Positions 1-7,909 of a stretch of DNA of 45,465 bases are shown here, piece by piece (position 1 is the stretch's first letter; each line of letters opens with the position of its first letter). This stretch comes from CAZJBS01 sp964544475 (GTDB lineage Bacteria; CLD3; SB21): positions 1 through 45,465 of the forward strand of contig CAZJBS010000026.1 in the NCBI GenBank assembly GCA_964544475.1. The letters run 5' to 3'. The notes under the pieces are model-generated. The model was given only the letters and a program-made list of their open reading frames with translations, was not told the origin of the DNA and made no database searches. The translations under genes and the position numbers were made by a program.

Positions 1-38
1 CGCTTTCGGTACCACAAAACGATTCCTTACGGCTTTTT

Positions 39-314
39 TCAACAACCTGCTAGTCTCAATTCAATAACTGGCATTATAAGGTCGATGTTTTGCAACCGGC
101 CATTCGCTTTTTCATTCATAATTCGTTTGTAGCCATCAAGGAACAAATAGTCATTGATGCCGATGGCTTTGAAGTCGACCGGAAGGGATTCGAGGTCAGA
201 TAAGAAAGCATTCCAAGCGTCGGCCTCAATTCCAGGATATTCATGGTAGAGTGAGGCAGGTGTATGCACATGGAGGTCCCACTTTCTCCATTCAGAACCT
301 TGTTGATAATTCAT
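39..314 (-). pseudogene. Truncated TrlF-like PHP-domain ATPase (N-terminal fragment)
   Basis: The 91-residue product opens with WRKWDLHVHTPAS, the His-x-His metal-binding start of a PHP phosphoesterase domain as seen in TrlF-family AAA-like ATPases, and runs to PVIELRL, where the family normally continues for many hundreds of residues. Here the frame stops three codons later. The stop lies inside the minus-strand string GCAGGTTGTTGAAAAAAG (plus 33-50), which resembles the terminal inverted repeat of insertion sequences. The gene starts 14 nt after hsdS on the same strand, so it was probably cargo of the restriction-modification operon. Large PHP-ATPase proteins of this kind are often found with defence genes. 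I infer disruption by a mobile element whose body lies outside the window. An assembly edge or a frameshift is the alternative. Confidence 0.65.
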
Positions 315-328
315 TTCATATAGCTTTT

Positions 329-1585
329 CTATTGAATCTTGCCTGTCACCGCCGAAGCAATCAATGCCGAACGACGCTCCTTTAACAAAGTGATCGTGTT
401 ACTTGTTTCTCTATGAAGTTGATCAATATTTGACGAGGCTCGATCTATCATCTCTGTTATCAGAAGTTGTTCCTCCAAAGGTGGAGCAATCACGTGAAGA
501 TTTTCAAGTTCGGTTTGATTGAAAGTATTGTTGACCATGGCTCTCGTGTAGTAGAAAAAGCCAGTTGCTCTAAGTGAATTTAGCAGGGCGCGATAATACT
601 TTGGGTTGTGGTGTTGTGAGTCAAAACGTATTCTTAGCAAGAATCCAACGTGTGTGTATTCTCCGTCCGTGTTGAATTCAGCTGTTTTGCCCACATGCTC
701 TGAACTACCGTTTCTCCAATTAAATAACAGATCGCCTTTTCTCAGCAGTAGTTTTTCCTTGTCCCTAATGTCAAGAATTGCCCACCCATGGTTGTTGAGG
801 TGCAGATTACCATTAATATCAACGTTCGGCAGAGAAATTAAAGGCGTACCATCCGTTAATCCTCTGTCCAGTTCTTCACCAACGCCGTAAGAGATATGCG
901 CAATGTGTTTGAGTTTTACGATCCCCCAATGTTTCGGCACCATCCCAAGCCACGGAATCCCCGAATCGCGCATGGGTGCAGCGGGATCGAGCCCCTTGGT
1001 CACTGCATGGGTGATGAGCGCCCGCCGCTTCTCGGCCAGCAATTCCAAAAGCCGCTCTTTGGCCGCAATCAATGCGTCGATCCGCGATGTCTCACGGTCG
1101 AGGAAGCTGGCGATGCGTTTTTGTACCTCAAGAGGATACAAGTTAATTGCAATATCGCCAAGATCGGAGGCGTTAATTGCCGGATAACTGACCCCGACAG
1201 AACGTGTGATCACCTGATGCAGAAAGGACGGATCCCTCAACGCATATTTCCCGTACGCCGAATCAAGAAAACCACGACGTGGTCTTACAACAGCAAATCC
1301 CGTTGACACAATCAGGTTATCTTCTGGATTCTCTATTGACGTGATGGCTTGCAAATATGTCCGGACTGTTGATACGATGACGTCGCCGTGTCTTACTTTT
1401 CTCCTTGCCCGGCTCGGAGCATCCTGGAAGCGATATGAAGACACTTGGTCAATTCGACCCTCCGAATCGACGTTGCCTATGTCAATGTACCGCAACTCAA
1501 AGTCTGGATCGGTGTCTTCGCTCAACGCTTCGTCATTAATGGTCGCGACATACTTCAAGCGACGTTTTTCATAAGCGTAGGTCAT
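329..1585 (-). CDS. hsdS: Type I restriction-modification specificity subunit HsdS
   Basis: This 418-residue protein has the two-repeat plan of HsdS. A first target-recognition domain (about residues 5-160) is followed by a helical conserved region ending LLAEKRRALITHAVTKGL (about 165-200), and a second recognition domain (about 215-385) leads to a matching helical repeat with LLKERRSALIASAVTGKI at the C terminus. The spacer motif GIPWLGMVPKHWG at the start of repeat two is typical. HsdS sets the DNA sequence recognised by the HsdM/HsdR complex. Its start codon overlaps the hsdM stop by four bases, so the two are translationally coupled. The length is normal for the family. The target sequence cannot be predicted by eye. 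Confidence 0.95.
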   Translation of the reverse strand: MTYAYEKRRLKYVATINDEALSEDTDPDFELRYIDIGNVDSEGRIDQVSSYRFQDAPSRARRKVRHGDVIVSTVRTYLQAITSIENPEDNLIVSTGFAVVRPRRGFLDSAYGKYALRDPSFLHQVITRSVGVSYPAINASDLGDIAINLYPLEVQKRIASFLDRETSRIDALIAAKERLLELLAEKRRALITHAVTKGLDPAAPMRDSGIPWLGMVPKHWGIVKLKHIAHISYGVGEELDRGLTDGTPLISLPNVDINGNLHLNNHGWAILDIRDKEKLLLRKGDLLFNWRNGSSEHVGKTAEFNTDGEYTHVGFLLRIRFDSQHHNPKYYRALLNSLRATGFFYYTRAMVNNTFNQTELENLHVIAPPLEEQLLITEMIDRASSNIDQLHRETSNTITLLKERRSALIASAVTGKIQ

Positions 1586-3558
1586 ATGGTAACTTGTTGA
1601 AGCAGGCGCATAATCTCCTCCTCCGCCTTCTTCAAATCCGCATCGATTTCTTCGAGCGAGCGCGGCGGTTCGTACTTGTAGAAATACCGGTTGAAGTTGA
1701 TTTCATGACCGATCTTGTCCTTTGTCCGGTCCATCCAGGCATCAGGGACATGCGGCAGGACTTCGCGTTTGAAGTACTCATCGATGTCTTCCGTCAAAGG
1801 AATATTTTCGAAGTCACGTAAATCCGTATCGGATTCGTAGCTTTTGTCTTTCGCTTTGACCGGTCGTGCTTCAGGATTCTTTTCCGCGAAAACCTCACGG
1901 AAAAGCTTTTGTTCTGATGCCTTCCATTTGGATTTGAGCACGTTCGATATCTTGTCCCACACGTCGTCCCAATCCGGCAACGGTTCGCGCCCGAGCGCCA
2001 CGTCTAAAGCCTGTACATCATCGAGCAGGTGAGGCACAACATCGAGGAAGCGGGATTTACGTTCCGACGTCATTTGATACATGAGCCGCAATGGCCGTTC
2101 GACAGTCACGCGCGTATAGCCGAATTCGGCATTATCGAAGATTTTCGACTTTTCGCCGTCCGCAAAATGGCCGTAAATCTTTACGATATCGCCCACTTGA
2201 TCAGGCTCGCCTTCTTTTCCTTCACCGATTTTGCGCCTTTTGTTCCCCAGACTGCGCCTCATGGGAACGTACGTTTCTCGCGCGTCGATAAGTTGGATTT
2301 TGCCCTTCCGTCTTTTTTCTTTCCGGTTCGTGACAATCCAGACGTACGTACCGATGCCGGTATTGTAAAACATCTGCTCCGGCAGGGCAATGATCGCTTC
2401 CAGCCAATCATTTTCGATAATCCATTTGCGGATGTTGCTCTCACCCGAGCCCGCGCCGCCGGTGAACAGGGGAGAGCCATTGAACACAATCGCGAGGCGG
2501 GAGCCGTATTTTTGTTTGTCGATCTGAACCGGTTCGAACTTATCGATCATGTGCATCAGAAAGAGCAGGGAACCGTCGTTGACTCTCGGCAAGCCCGGGC
2601 CGAATCGTCCGCTGAAGCCCTGTTTTTTGTGTTCGTTTTCGATTTCTTTCTGCTGCTTTTTCCAGTCGACCCCGAAAGGCGGATTGGTCAGAAAGTAATC
2701 AAATTTTTCTCCATCAAATTTGTCGTCGGTAAACGAATCTCCGAACCGGATATTGTCGCCCGTGCCGTTGTGATCGACCTGTTTGATCAGCATGTCCGAA
2801 GCTGCGGTGGCGAAAGCGCGCTTATTGTAATCCTGACCGTACACATAGAGTTTTGCCTCCGAGTGATGGTCGCGCATGAAGTTTTGAGCCTCGGCCAGCA
2901 TGCCTCCCGTTCCGCACGCCGGGTCGAGCATCGTTCGCGCGGTACCTGGTTTCGACAGCAAGTCATCGTCTTTGTCAAAGAGTATGGCCACCATCAGCCG
3001 AATAACTTCGCGGGGTGTGAAGTGATCGCCGGCGGTTTCGTTGGCGGCTTCATTAAACCTGCGGATGAGGTCTTCGAAGACCAGTCCCATCTGGATGTTA
3101 TCAACTTTATCCGGATGGAGATCGACATCACAGAATTTGGATACAACCAGATAAAGAATGTTGGCTTCGCGCATTTTTTCGATCTCAGTCTCGAATTCGA
3201 AATACTCGAATATGGTGCGGACATTTTTGGAAAATCCTTTGATATACGAGACGAGATGTTTTTCGATATTATCCGGGTCGCCCTTGAGTTTTTCGAATGT
3301 CATCGGGGAATGATTGTGAAAACGCTGTCCGGACTGCTTGTTCAAATATCTGTCGAGCGCGTCTGCATCCAGCTTGCCGCCCTTACGTTTGTTGTATTCG
3401 TTCAGGGCTTTTTCTTTTGTCGGCAGTAGGACACAGTCGAAACGACGTAAAACCGTCATCGGGAGCATGACGCGTTCATATTGCGGCGGCCTGTAGGGTC
3501 CGCGCAAGAGATCGGCGATTTGCCAGATAAAACCGGCTAAGTCCTGGTGGTTTGGCAT
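1582..3558 (-). CDS. hsdM: Type I restriction-modification DNA methyltransferase subunit HsdM
   Basis: This 658-residue N6-adenine methyltransferase has an N-terminal HsdM helical domain (about residues 5-150), then the SAM-binding motif DPACGTGGM (about 211) and the catalytic NPPFG motif (about 291). It methylates the site chosen by HsdS and, with HsdR, cuts unmodified DNA. The gene opens the island on the minus strand and overlaps hsdS by four bases. No HsdR-type helicase/nuclease gene is present in the window; it could lie past the left edge or be lost. No strong Shine-Dalgarno precedes the ATG. By eye the sequence is more AT-rich than the housekeeping genes to the right, which fits horizontal acquisition. 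Confidence 0.95.
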   Translation of the reverse strand: MPNHQDLAGFIWQIADLLRGPYRPPQYERVMLPMTVLRRFDCVLLPTKEKALNEYNKRKGGKLDADALDRYLNKQSGQRFHNHSPMTFEKLKGDPDNIEKHLVSYIKGFSKNVRTIFEYFEFETEIEKMREANILYLVVSKFCDVDLHPDKVDNIQMGLVFEDLIRRFNEAANETAGDHFTPREVIRLMVAILFDKDDDLLSKPGTARTMLDPACGTGGMLAEAQNFMRDHHSEAKLYVYGQDYNKRAFATAASDMLIKQVDHNGTGDNIRFGDSFTDDKFDGEKFDYFLTNPPFGVDWKKQQKEIENEHKKQGFSGRFGPGLPRVNDGSLLFLMHMIDKFEPVQIDKQKYGSRLAIVFNGSPLFTGGAGSGESNIRKWIIENDWLEAIIALPEQMFYNTGIGTYVWIVTNRKEKRRKGKIQLIDARETYVPMRRSLGNKRRKIGEGKEGEPDQVGDIVKIYGHFADGEKSKIFDNAEFGYTRVTVERPLRLMYQMTSERKSRFLDVVPHLLDDVQALDVALGREPLPDWDDVWDKISNVLKSKWKASEQKLFREVFAEKNPEARPVKAKDKSYESDTDLRDFENIPLTEDIDEYFKREVLPHVPDAWMDRTKDKIGHEINFNRYFYKYEPPRSLEEIDADLKKAEEEIMRLLQQVTI

Positions 3559-3606
3559 CTGGGGCCGTACGATTGTAATTAAAGGAGATTGTTGAACTCA
3601 ATATAG

Positions 3607-3753
3607 GTTTCGCTGACGACTGAAGCAAGGCCGTTGGCGGGCGGCGGCGGCACCAAATCGCTGCTGGTTGATCCGCAGGGAAAAACCCTGGCACAAGCCC
3701 TTCTGGAACTGGAAGTGGAAGTTCCTTTAAAGGTCATCCATTCCGTGAAATGA
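3607..3753 (+). pseudogene. Possible C-terminal remnant of an unidentified gene
   Basis: Between the restriction-modification island and the lipoprotein gene lie about 200 bases without an intact gene. On the plus strand, from an in-frame TAG just before 3607 to the TGA at 3751-3753, there is a 48-codon open frame with no good start. It reads like an ordinary protein tail: a Gly-rich GGGGTKSLLVDPQGKTLAQ followed by an amphipathic segment. This may be the 3' end of a gene whose front was removed when the island inserted. I do not recognise the protein, and a chance open frame is quite possible. Confidence 0.25.
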
Positions 3754-3762
3754 TCTGAACTA

Positions 3763-4293
3763 TCACGGCAAATCACCCCGAATCAGAATGATGTCTTTGG
3801 ACACGGTCGTGGATCCGCTGCTGCATTCGACCGTGTAGACGCCCTGGTATAATCCGGCATCCCCGAGCACCAGCAGGTACTGGCCCGCCGGTACCATCAC
3901 CTGGCACAGATCCTTGCGAACGCCGGTCAGATCAATATCCTTGCCAACCTGCAGATACCTGGATGCCACGCGCACCGTCACCAGTTGATCGGCGCTGTGC
4001 GTAATTCTAAAAACGAGATTTTCGGACCACGATTTTGGTTGGCTGTCACTGCGGTAGATGTTGGGGGACTGGCCCGGCACCGGTACCCATATGGTCTGTT
4101 CGGGCAACTCGACCGGCGGCGCTTCCAGCAGCGCGGCCTTGACCTTGAATAAACACCACGGCCCCGCGCCGGTCCCGGAATTCACCAGACGCGAGAAATC
4201 CGATTTCCGAAAGGCGTCCTTGCCGGTGCACGACAGTATTCCGAGCCCCAACGTGCTCAGAACCACCGGGAGAACGAACCGAAGAATACGCAT
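3763..4293 (-). CDS. Predicted lipoprotein of unknown function
   Basis: The protein (about 176 residues) begins MRILRFVLPVVLSTLG and continues to a lipobox-like GILSC, so it is probably cleaved and lipidated at that Cys and anchored in the envelope. The mature part (about 155 residues) is predicted mostly beta, with two further cysteines in the C-terminal half. I see no known domain. The ATG at 4293 is preferred over the GTG six bases upstream because a GGAG lies five bases before the ATG. The gene begins 13 nt after the stop of the TPR gene, on the same strand, so the two are probably co-transcribed and may act together in the periplasm. Confidence 0.75.
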   Translation of the reverse strand: MRILRFVLPVVLSTLGLGILSCTGKDAFRKSDFSRLVNSGTGAGPWCLFKVKAALLEAPPVELPEQTIWVPVPGQSPNIYRSDSQPKSWSENLVFRITHSADQLVTVRVASRYLQVGKDIDLTGVRKDLCQVMVPAGQYLLVLGDAGLYQGVYTVECSSGSTTVSKDIILIRGDLP

Positions 4294-4306
4294 GGTCACT
4301 CCAGGG

Positions 4307-5695
4307 CTATTTCTTTTTCGTCTTCTTTTTCAGGGTTTCGATATTCTTTCGGATCGCGTCGGCATCCGGTTGGCCCGGCTCCAACTCGATCGTACGTTGA
4401 AGATGCCACAAGGCCTGGGCGGCTTCCTTTTTGTCTTTCATCAGCAGAATACCGAGATTACGATGGGCGAGGGCATTATTGGCATCGTACGTGATGGCCG
4501 ACATGTACCGCAGTCGTGCGCCGGCGAGATCGTTCTGTCTTCTTAGAATAATGCCAAGATTGAGATGGGCGGACGCCATGGATGGATCGAGAACCAGTGC
4601 GCGTTCGTATTCTTTTTTCGCTCCCGCGGAGTCGTTGCTGAAATCATACGCCACACCGGCGTAATAGTGCGCCAACGCACAGGAATCGTTGATCGACAGG
4701 GCGTTCCGGTAAGCGGTGAGCGCTTCGCCATGCCTGCCGAGGGCGGTGCACGCATAACCGGTGTTGATCCAGGCTTCGAAATTACCCGCATCCACGTCGA
4801 CGGCTTTCCGATACAACTCAAGCGCCTTTTCGTAAGCGCCTTGTTCCTTGTGCACGTTACCGAGATTGTAATACGCCGCCCCGCTCCTTGGGTCGGCGTT
4901 CAGCGCATTTTCATAATCCCGCGCGGCCCCTTCCCATTCTCTCTTGTCAAATTGAACGTTGCCGCGGCGGACAAACGCATTGGCAAGACCGGCCCGGATA
5001 TTCAATGTGTGCGATTCATCGGTCGCTTCCGCCGTCTGGAAATAACGAATCGCTTCGTCCAGGCGGCCCGCCGTCAGCGCGGCCTGACCGTCCTCATAGT
5101 AATGCCACGTCATCCAGGACTTCACATAACTCCTGAGGCCGTCCAGATCGGCGATCCGTTCGCGGGACCTCGCGTGACTCAACTCAATGGCGGGTCGGGC
5201 GATCGCCAAATCCGTTTGGAGGATCATATGTGTGTAAACCGTTTCCATCAACCGGTTGAACGTCTTGTAGAAATCGGTAAATTCGGCGTAGCGACCCGAG
5301 ATGGTCTCGACCGGCGTGAAGGCCTTGCGGTGAAGAATGCAAAAACGGAAGGAAACGCGTATGGAATCGCCGGCGAATTCATACGTGCCCAGCAGCGAAT
5401 ATCCGGCATTCCAGTCCAGATGATATTTGATGAAGGTCGGCGTAATTTTGCCGTCGAACAACGACTGGGGATGAATATCGCCGTCGATGTGCGCCTGGTG
5501 GACGTTATCCATGGCGATGGACGAAAGGGCGCCCGTCGCCTGCATGCTCTCGCTGATCAGGTTGGATAGACCGTATATCATCCACGCCTCCTGGACGCTC
5601 GCCGATTTGTTTTCGAATGGAAAAACGGCGATCGTTGGTTTTGTCTGGGCAAGCAGGCTGACCATGGGAAGCAGAAGACCTAACATCCGAATCAT
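4307..5695 (-). CDS. Exported TolB-like / TPR repeat protein
   Basis: The product is about 462 residues. It starts with a short signal peptide (MIRMLGLLLPMVSLLAQ), followed by an alpha/beta segment opening TIAVFPFENKSASVQ (about residues 20-180). This is the kind of domain found in FlgO/CsgG/TolB-like proteins that precede TPR arrays. About seven TPR units fill residues 230-440, for example YYNLGNVHKEQGAYEKALEL, and the tail is Lys-rich. The start at 5695 is supported by GGAG six bases upstream and by the signal peptide; a longer frame exists but would overlap the upstream protease gene. It is likely a periplasmic scaffold. It sits between a site-2 protease and a lipoprotein on one strand. 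Confidence 0.8.
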   Translation of the reverse strand: MIRMLGLLLPMVSLLAQTKPTIAVFPFENKSASVQEAWMIYGLSNLISESMQATGALSSIAMDNVHQAHIDGDIHPQSLFDGKITPTFIKYHLDWNAGYSLLGTYEFAGDSIRVSFRFCILHRKAFTPVETISGRYAEFTDFYKTFNRLMETVYTHMILQTDLAIARPAIELSHARSRERIADLDGLRSYVKSWMTWHYYEDGQAALTAGRLDEAIRYFQTAEATDESHTLNIRAGLANAFVRRGNVQFDKREWEGAARDYENALNADPRSGAAYYNLGNVHKEQGAYEKALELYRKAVDVDAGNFEAWINTGYACTALGRHGEALTAYRNALSINDSCALAHYYAGVAYDFSNDSAGAKKEYERALVLDPSMASAHLNLGIILRRQNDLAGARLRYMSAITYDANNALAHRNLGILLMKDKKEAAQALWHLQRTIELEPGQPDADAIRKNIETLKKKTKKK

Positions 5696-5721
5696 GGTTT
5701 TCTCCGAAGCAAGTTTGATGT

Positions 5722-6804
5722 TTATCGTGATGTTTTCAACGCTTGTTGAATCATGATATATTCTCCGACATTTTCCGTCGTGAGAAGGCCGACCAGCCTT
5801 CCATCCTGCAGGACCGGCATCGTATGGCACGCGCACCGCTGGAGTTTGCTGAACGCGGAATCCAGCAATTCCAGCGTGGTGACCGACTGGAAATCGGTCG
5901 TCATGACATTCTGAACGAAACTCGTTTTGCCGCCTTTTTCGAGACCGGCCAGGAGGTTGCCGCGTGTCAGAATGCCGACCACCCGGTCATCGTCAACGAC
6001 GGGAAATTCCTGCTGGGATCCTTCGAGGGTCAATTGAACCGCGCGCGCGAGATTGTCGTGCGGCGACAAAACGTGGAAACGGCTCAGCATGGCTTCCCGA
6101 ACCGGTATCCCACGAAGGGCATATTTGACCTGCACGGCATTGGATTCCTGCGCCGCACCGATCCAGACAAACAGGGCGACAAAAATGAGAAACGGATTGC
6201 TGTAGAGACCGACAAATCCGAGCAACAGAGCCATGCCCTGGCCGACTACCGATGCGATGCGCGTGGCACGAACGTACGACAGGCGTGTGGCCAGCAGGGC
6301 CCGCAGGACGCGGCCGCCATCCATGGGGAACGCCGGAAGCAAATTAAAAAGCACAAGAAAAACGTTGATCGTGAGCAGCCGCTCCGCCATGGTGCCTTCG
6401 CCCAGACCAACGTGGTCAAAACTGACGAATGTGGCTGAGAATAGAAGCCAGCCGAAAAGCAGACCCGACAGGATCACATTGACCAGCGGGCCGGCGATGG
6501 CCACCCATAGCTCCTGCAGCGGCTTTTCCGGCATGCGTTCGAGATGGGCCACGCCGCCGATCGGATACAACGTGATATCGCGCGTGCGGATGCCAAACCG
6601 TCGAGCCGCCAGGGCGTGACCAAATTCATGCATCAGCACGCATCCGAAAACCGCCAGGACAAACATGACCTGGTTTAACACGCCGGCCCATGTCATCGTC
6701 GGGCCCCACGCCATCGTAATCACCCACAGGATAATCAAAAGAAACGTCACATGGATGTTGACGGAAATACCCGCAAACTCACCGATTTTCCAAGACCACT
6801 TCAT
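5722..6804 (-). CDS. Site-2 protease family (M50) membrane metalloprotease with CBS pair
   Basis: This is a 360-residue polytopic membrane protein. The zinc-binding HEFGH (residues 59-63) lies in a membrane helix, and the distal ligand motif FNLLPAFPMDGGR has Asp162, so the catalytic site is complete. About six transmembrane segments precede two CBS domains (about 235-290 and 300-355), which bind adenine nucleotides in related proteins. The family cleaves membrane-embedded substrates, often anti-sigma factors; no sigma/anti-sigma pair is visible here. It is the first gene of a three-gene minus-strand run with the TPR protein and the lipoprotein. A direct repeat and small hairpin lie 24-61 bases upstream of its start. 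Confidence 0.92.
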   Translation of the reverse strand: MKWSWKIGEFAGISVNIHVTFLLIILWVITMAWGPTMTWAGVLNQVMFVLAVFGCVLMHEFGHALAARRFGIRTRDITLYPIGGVAHLERMPEKPLQELWVAIAGPLVNVILSGLLFGWLLFSATFVSFDHVGLGEGTMAERLLTINVFLVLFNLLPAFPMDGGRVLRALLATRLSYVRATRIASVVGQGMALLLGFVGLYSNPFLIFVALFVWIGAAQESNAVQVKYALRGIPVREAMLSRFHVLSPHDNLARAVQLTLEGSQQEFPVVDDDRVVGILTRGNLLAGLEKGGKTSFVQNVMTTDFQSVTTLELLDSAFSKLQRCACHTMPVLQDGRLVGLLTTENVGEYIMIQQALKTSR

Positions 6805-6827
6805 ACGAAATCCAATGCGTTATTCCT

Positions 6828-6865
6828 GGATCCGACAGCCGCCAATGCGGCCCATCGGGATCCGA
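6828..6865. repeat. Direct repeat GGATCCGA flanking a small hairpin
   Basis: GGATCCGA occurs at 6828-6835 and again at 6858-6865, 30 bases apart (about three helical turns). Between the copies, GCCGC-CAAT-GCGGC (6838-6851) can form a five-base-pair hairpin. The element lies just upstream of the site-2 protease start (6804, minus strand) and downstream of ygiD. It could be an operator or leader structure. No T-run follows it on the minus strand, so it does not look like a terminator for ygiD. Confidence 0.3.
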
Positions 6866-6929
6866 TTCAACCTGCAGTCAACTTACGGATTTTGAAGATG
6901 ACGGACAATACGGAAAAATCGGCATGCCT

Positions 6930-7757
6930 CTAGGCCGGTTTATGAAATACGATGGACGTCATGGAGATGGAACCCATCACGGTCCGGTCATTGAAGAAGG
7001 CCGTTTCGTCGTGACCCGATTGCAGGGCGAGGGCGTACAACAGAGGCAGGTAATGCTCGTTGGTCGGAATGGAGAGCGAGGCGGCGCGCCCCAGCGATGG
7101 ATATTCGATCAGCGGCTTGTGCTGCTTCTCGACAATGAATTTCCTGACCATTTCGTCAAACTCAACGGCCCAATCGCTGCCGCCATCCTGGTGCCATTGG
7201 ATCAAACCCAGGTTGTGAACGATATTGCCGCTTCCCATGATGAGGACGCCTTTGCGGCGGAGCAAAGCCAGTTCGGATGCCACCTCATAATGCTGACGAG
7301 GGCTCATCGCCACGTCGAGGCTGAGTTGATACGTCGGAATGTCGGCCTCCGGGAACATCCGGATCAGCACCGACCACGTGCCGTGGTCGAGACCCCATGA
7401 GTTGTCCGGTTGAATATCCATCGTGGTCACGATCCCCCGTGTGGCTTCCGCGTAGGCGGGGGCGCCCGGCGCCGGATACGACTGCCGAAACAACGCCTCC
7501 GGAAACCCATAGAAATCGTGAATGGTTTTCGGTTTTTCCATCGCGGTGACCCACGTACCGCGCGTCTGCCAATGAGCCGAAACGCAGAGGATGGCCTTTG
7601 GTCTCGGAATCGACTTTCCGATGTCTTGCCATGCGCGGCTGAATGGATTGTCTTCAATGGCGTTCATGGGATTGCCGTGACCGACAAACAAAACCGGCAT
7701 CGGGTCCGAATCCGGCAGTTCGTTGATCCATGTCACAGAGGATGAAAGACGATCCAT
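6930..7757 (-). CDS. ygiD: 4,5-DOPA dioxygenase extradiol-like protein (YgiD/LigB family)
   Basis: This is a class III extradiol ring-cleavage dioxygenase of about 275 residues. Family metal ligands are visible as VGHGNPM (His27), VSAHWQTRG (His62) and later LDHGTW and NIVHNLG. YgiD-type enzymes open catechol rings such as L-DOPA; the physiological substrate in bacteria is usually unknown. The start at 7757 is chosen because it puts the family N terminus first and has AAGG seven bases upstream; a longer frame adds 24 basic, unconserved residues. The gene is divergent from uvrA, with about 150 bases between the two starts. It is separated by 125 bases from the downstream protease gene and is probably a single-gene unit. 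Confidence 0.9.
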   Translation of the reverse strand: MDRLSSSVTWINELPDSDPMPVLFVGHGNPMNAIEDNPFSRAWQDIGKSIPRPKAILCVSAHWQTRGTWVTAMEKPKTIHDFYGFPEALFRQSYPAPGAPAYAEATRGIVTTMDIQPDNSWGLDHGTWSVLIRMFPEADIPTYQLSLDVAMSPRQHYEVASELALLRRKGVLIMGSGNIVHNLGLIQWHQDGGSDWAVEFDEMVRKFIVEKQHKPLIEYPSLGRAASLSIPTNEHYLPLLYALALQSGHDETAFFNDRTVMGSISMTSIVFHKPA

Positions 7758-7880
7758 GCGTTTTCCTTTCCGTCCAAACCGACCCGCCAAAACGATCCAC
7801 GGCCAATGCGGACGGCACAGGTTGCGCAAATTGCGTTACAGATTCAATTGAATTCGAAACCGTGCGACCGCAGGCCCGGC

Positions 7881-7909
7881 TTGCATTCTTCCCTCATTTG
7901 TAATAAGAT
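7881..7909 (+). promoter_or_regulatory. Predicted uvrA promoter
   Basis: TTGCAT (7881-7886), a 17-base spacer and TAAGAT (7904-7909) match the vegetative -35/-10 arrangement. The -10 box abuts the first possible ATG at 7910. Transcription would therefore begin inside the annotated reading frame, and the ATG at 7928 would be the first usable one, nearly leaderless. No Shine-Dalgarno or LexA-type operator was seen here. Confidence 0.4.

Noticed and set aside
2029..3429. A 466-codon plus-strand frame opposite hsdM
   Set aside because: It mirrors a methyltransferase gene with intact DPACGTGG and NPPFG motifs; no independent protein features.
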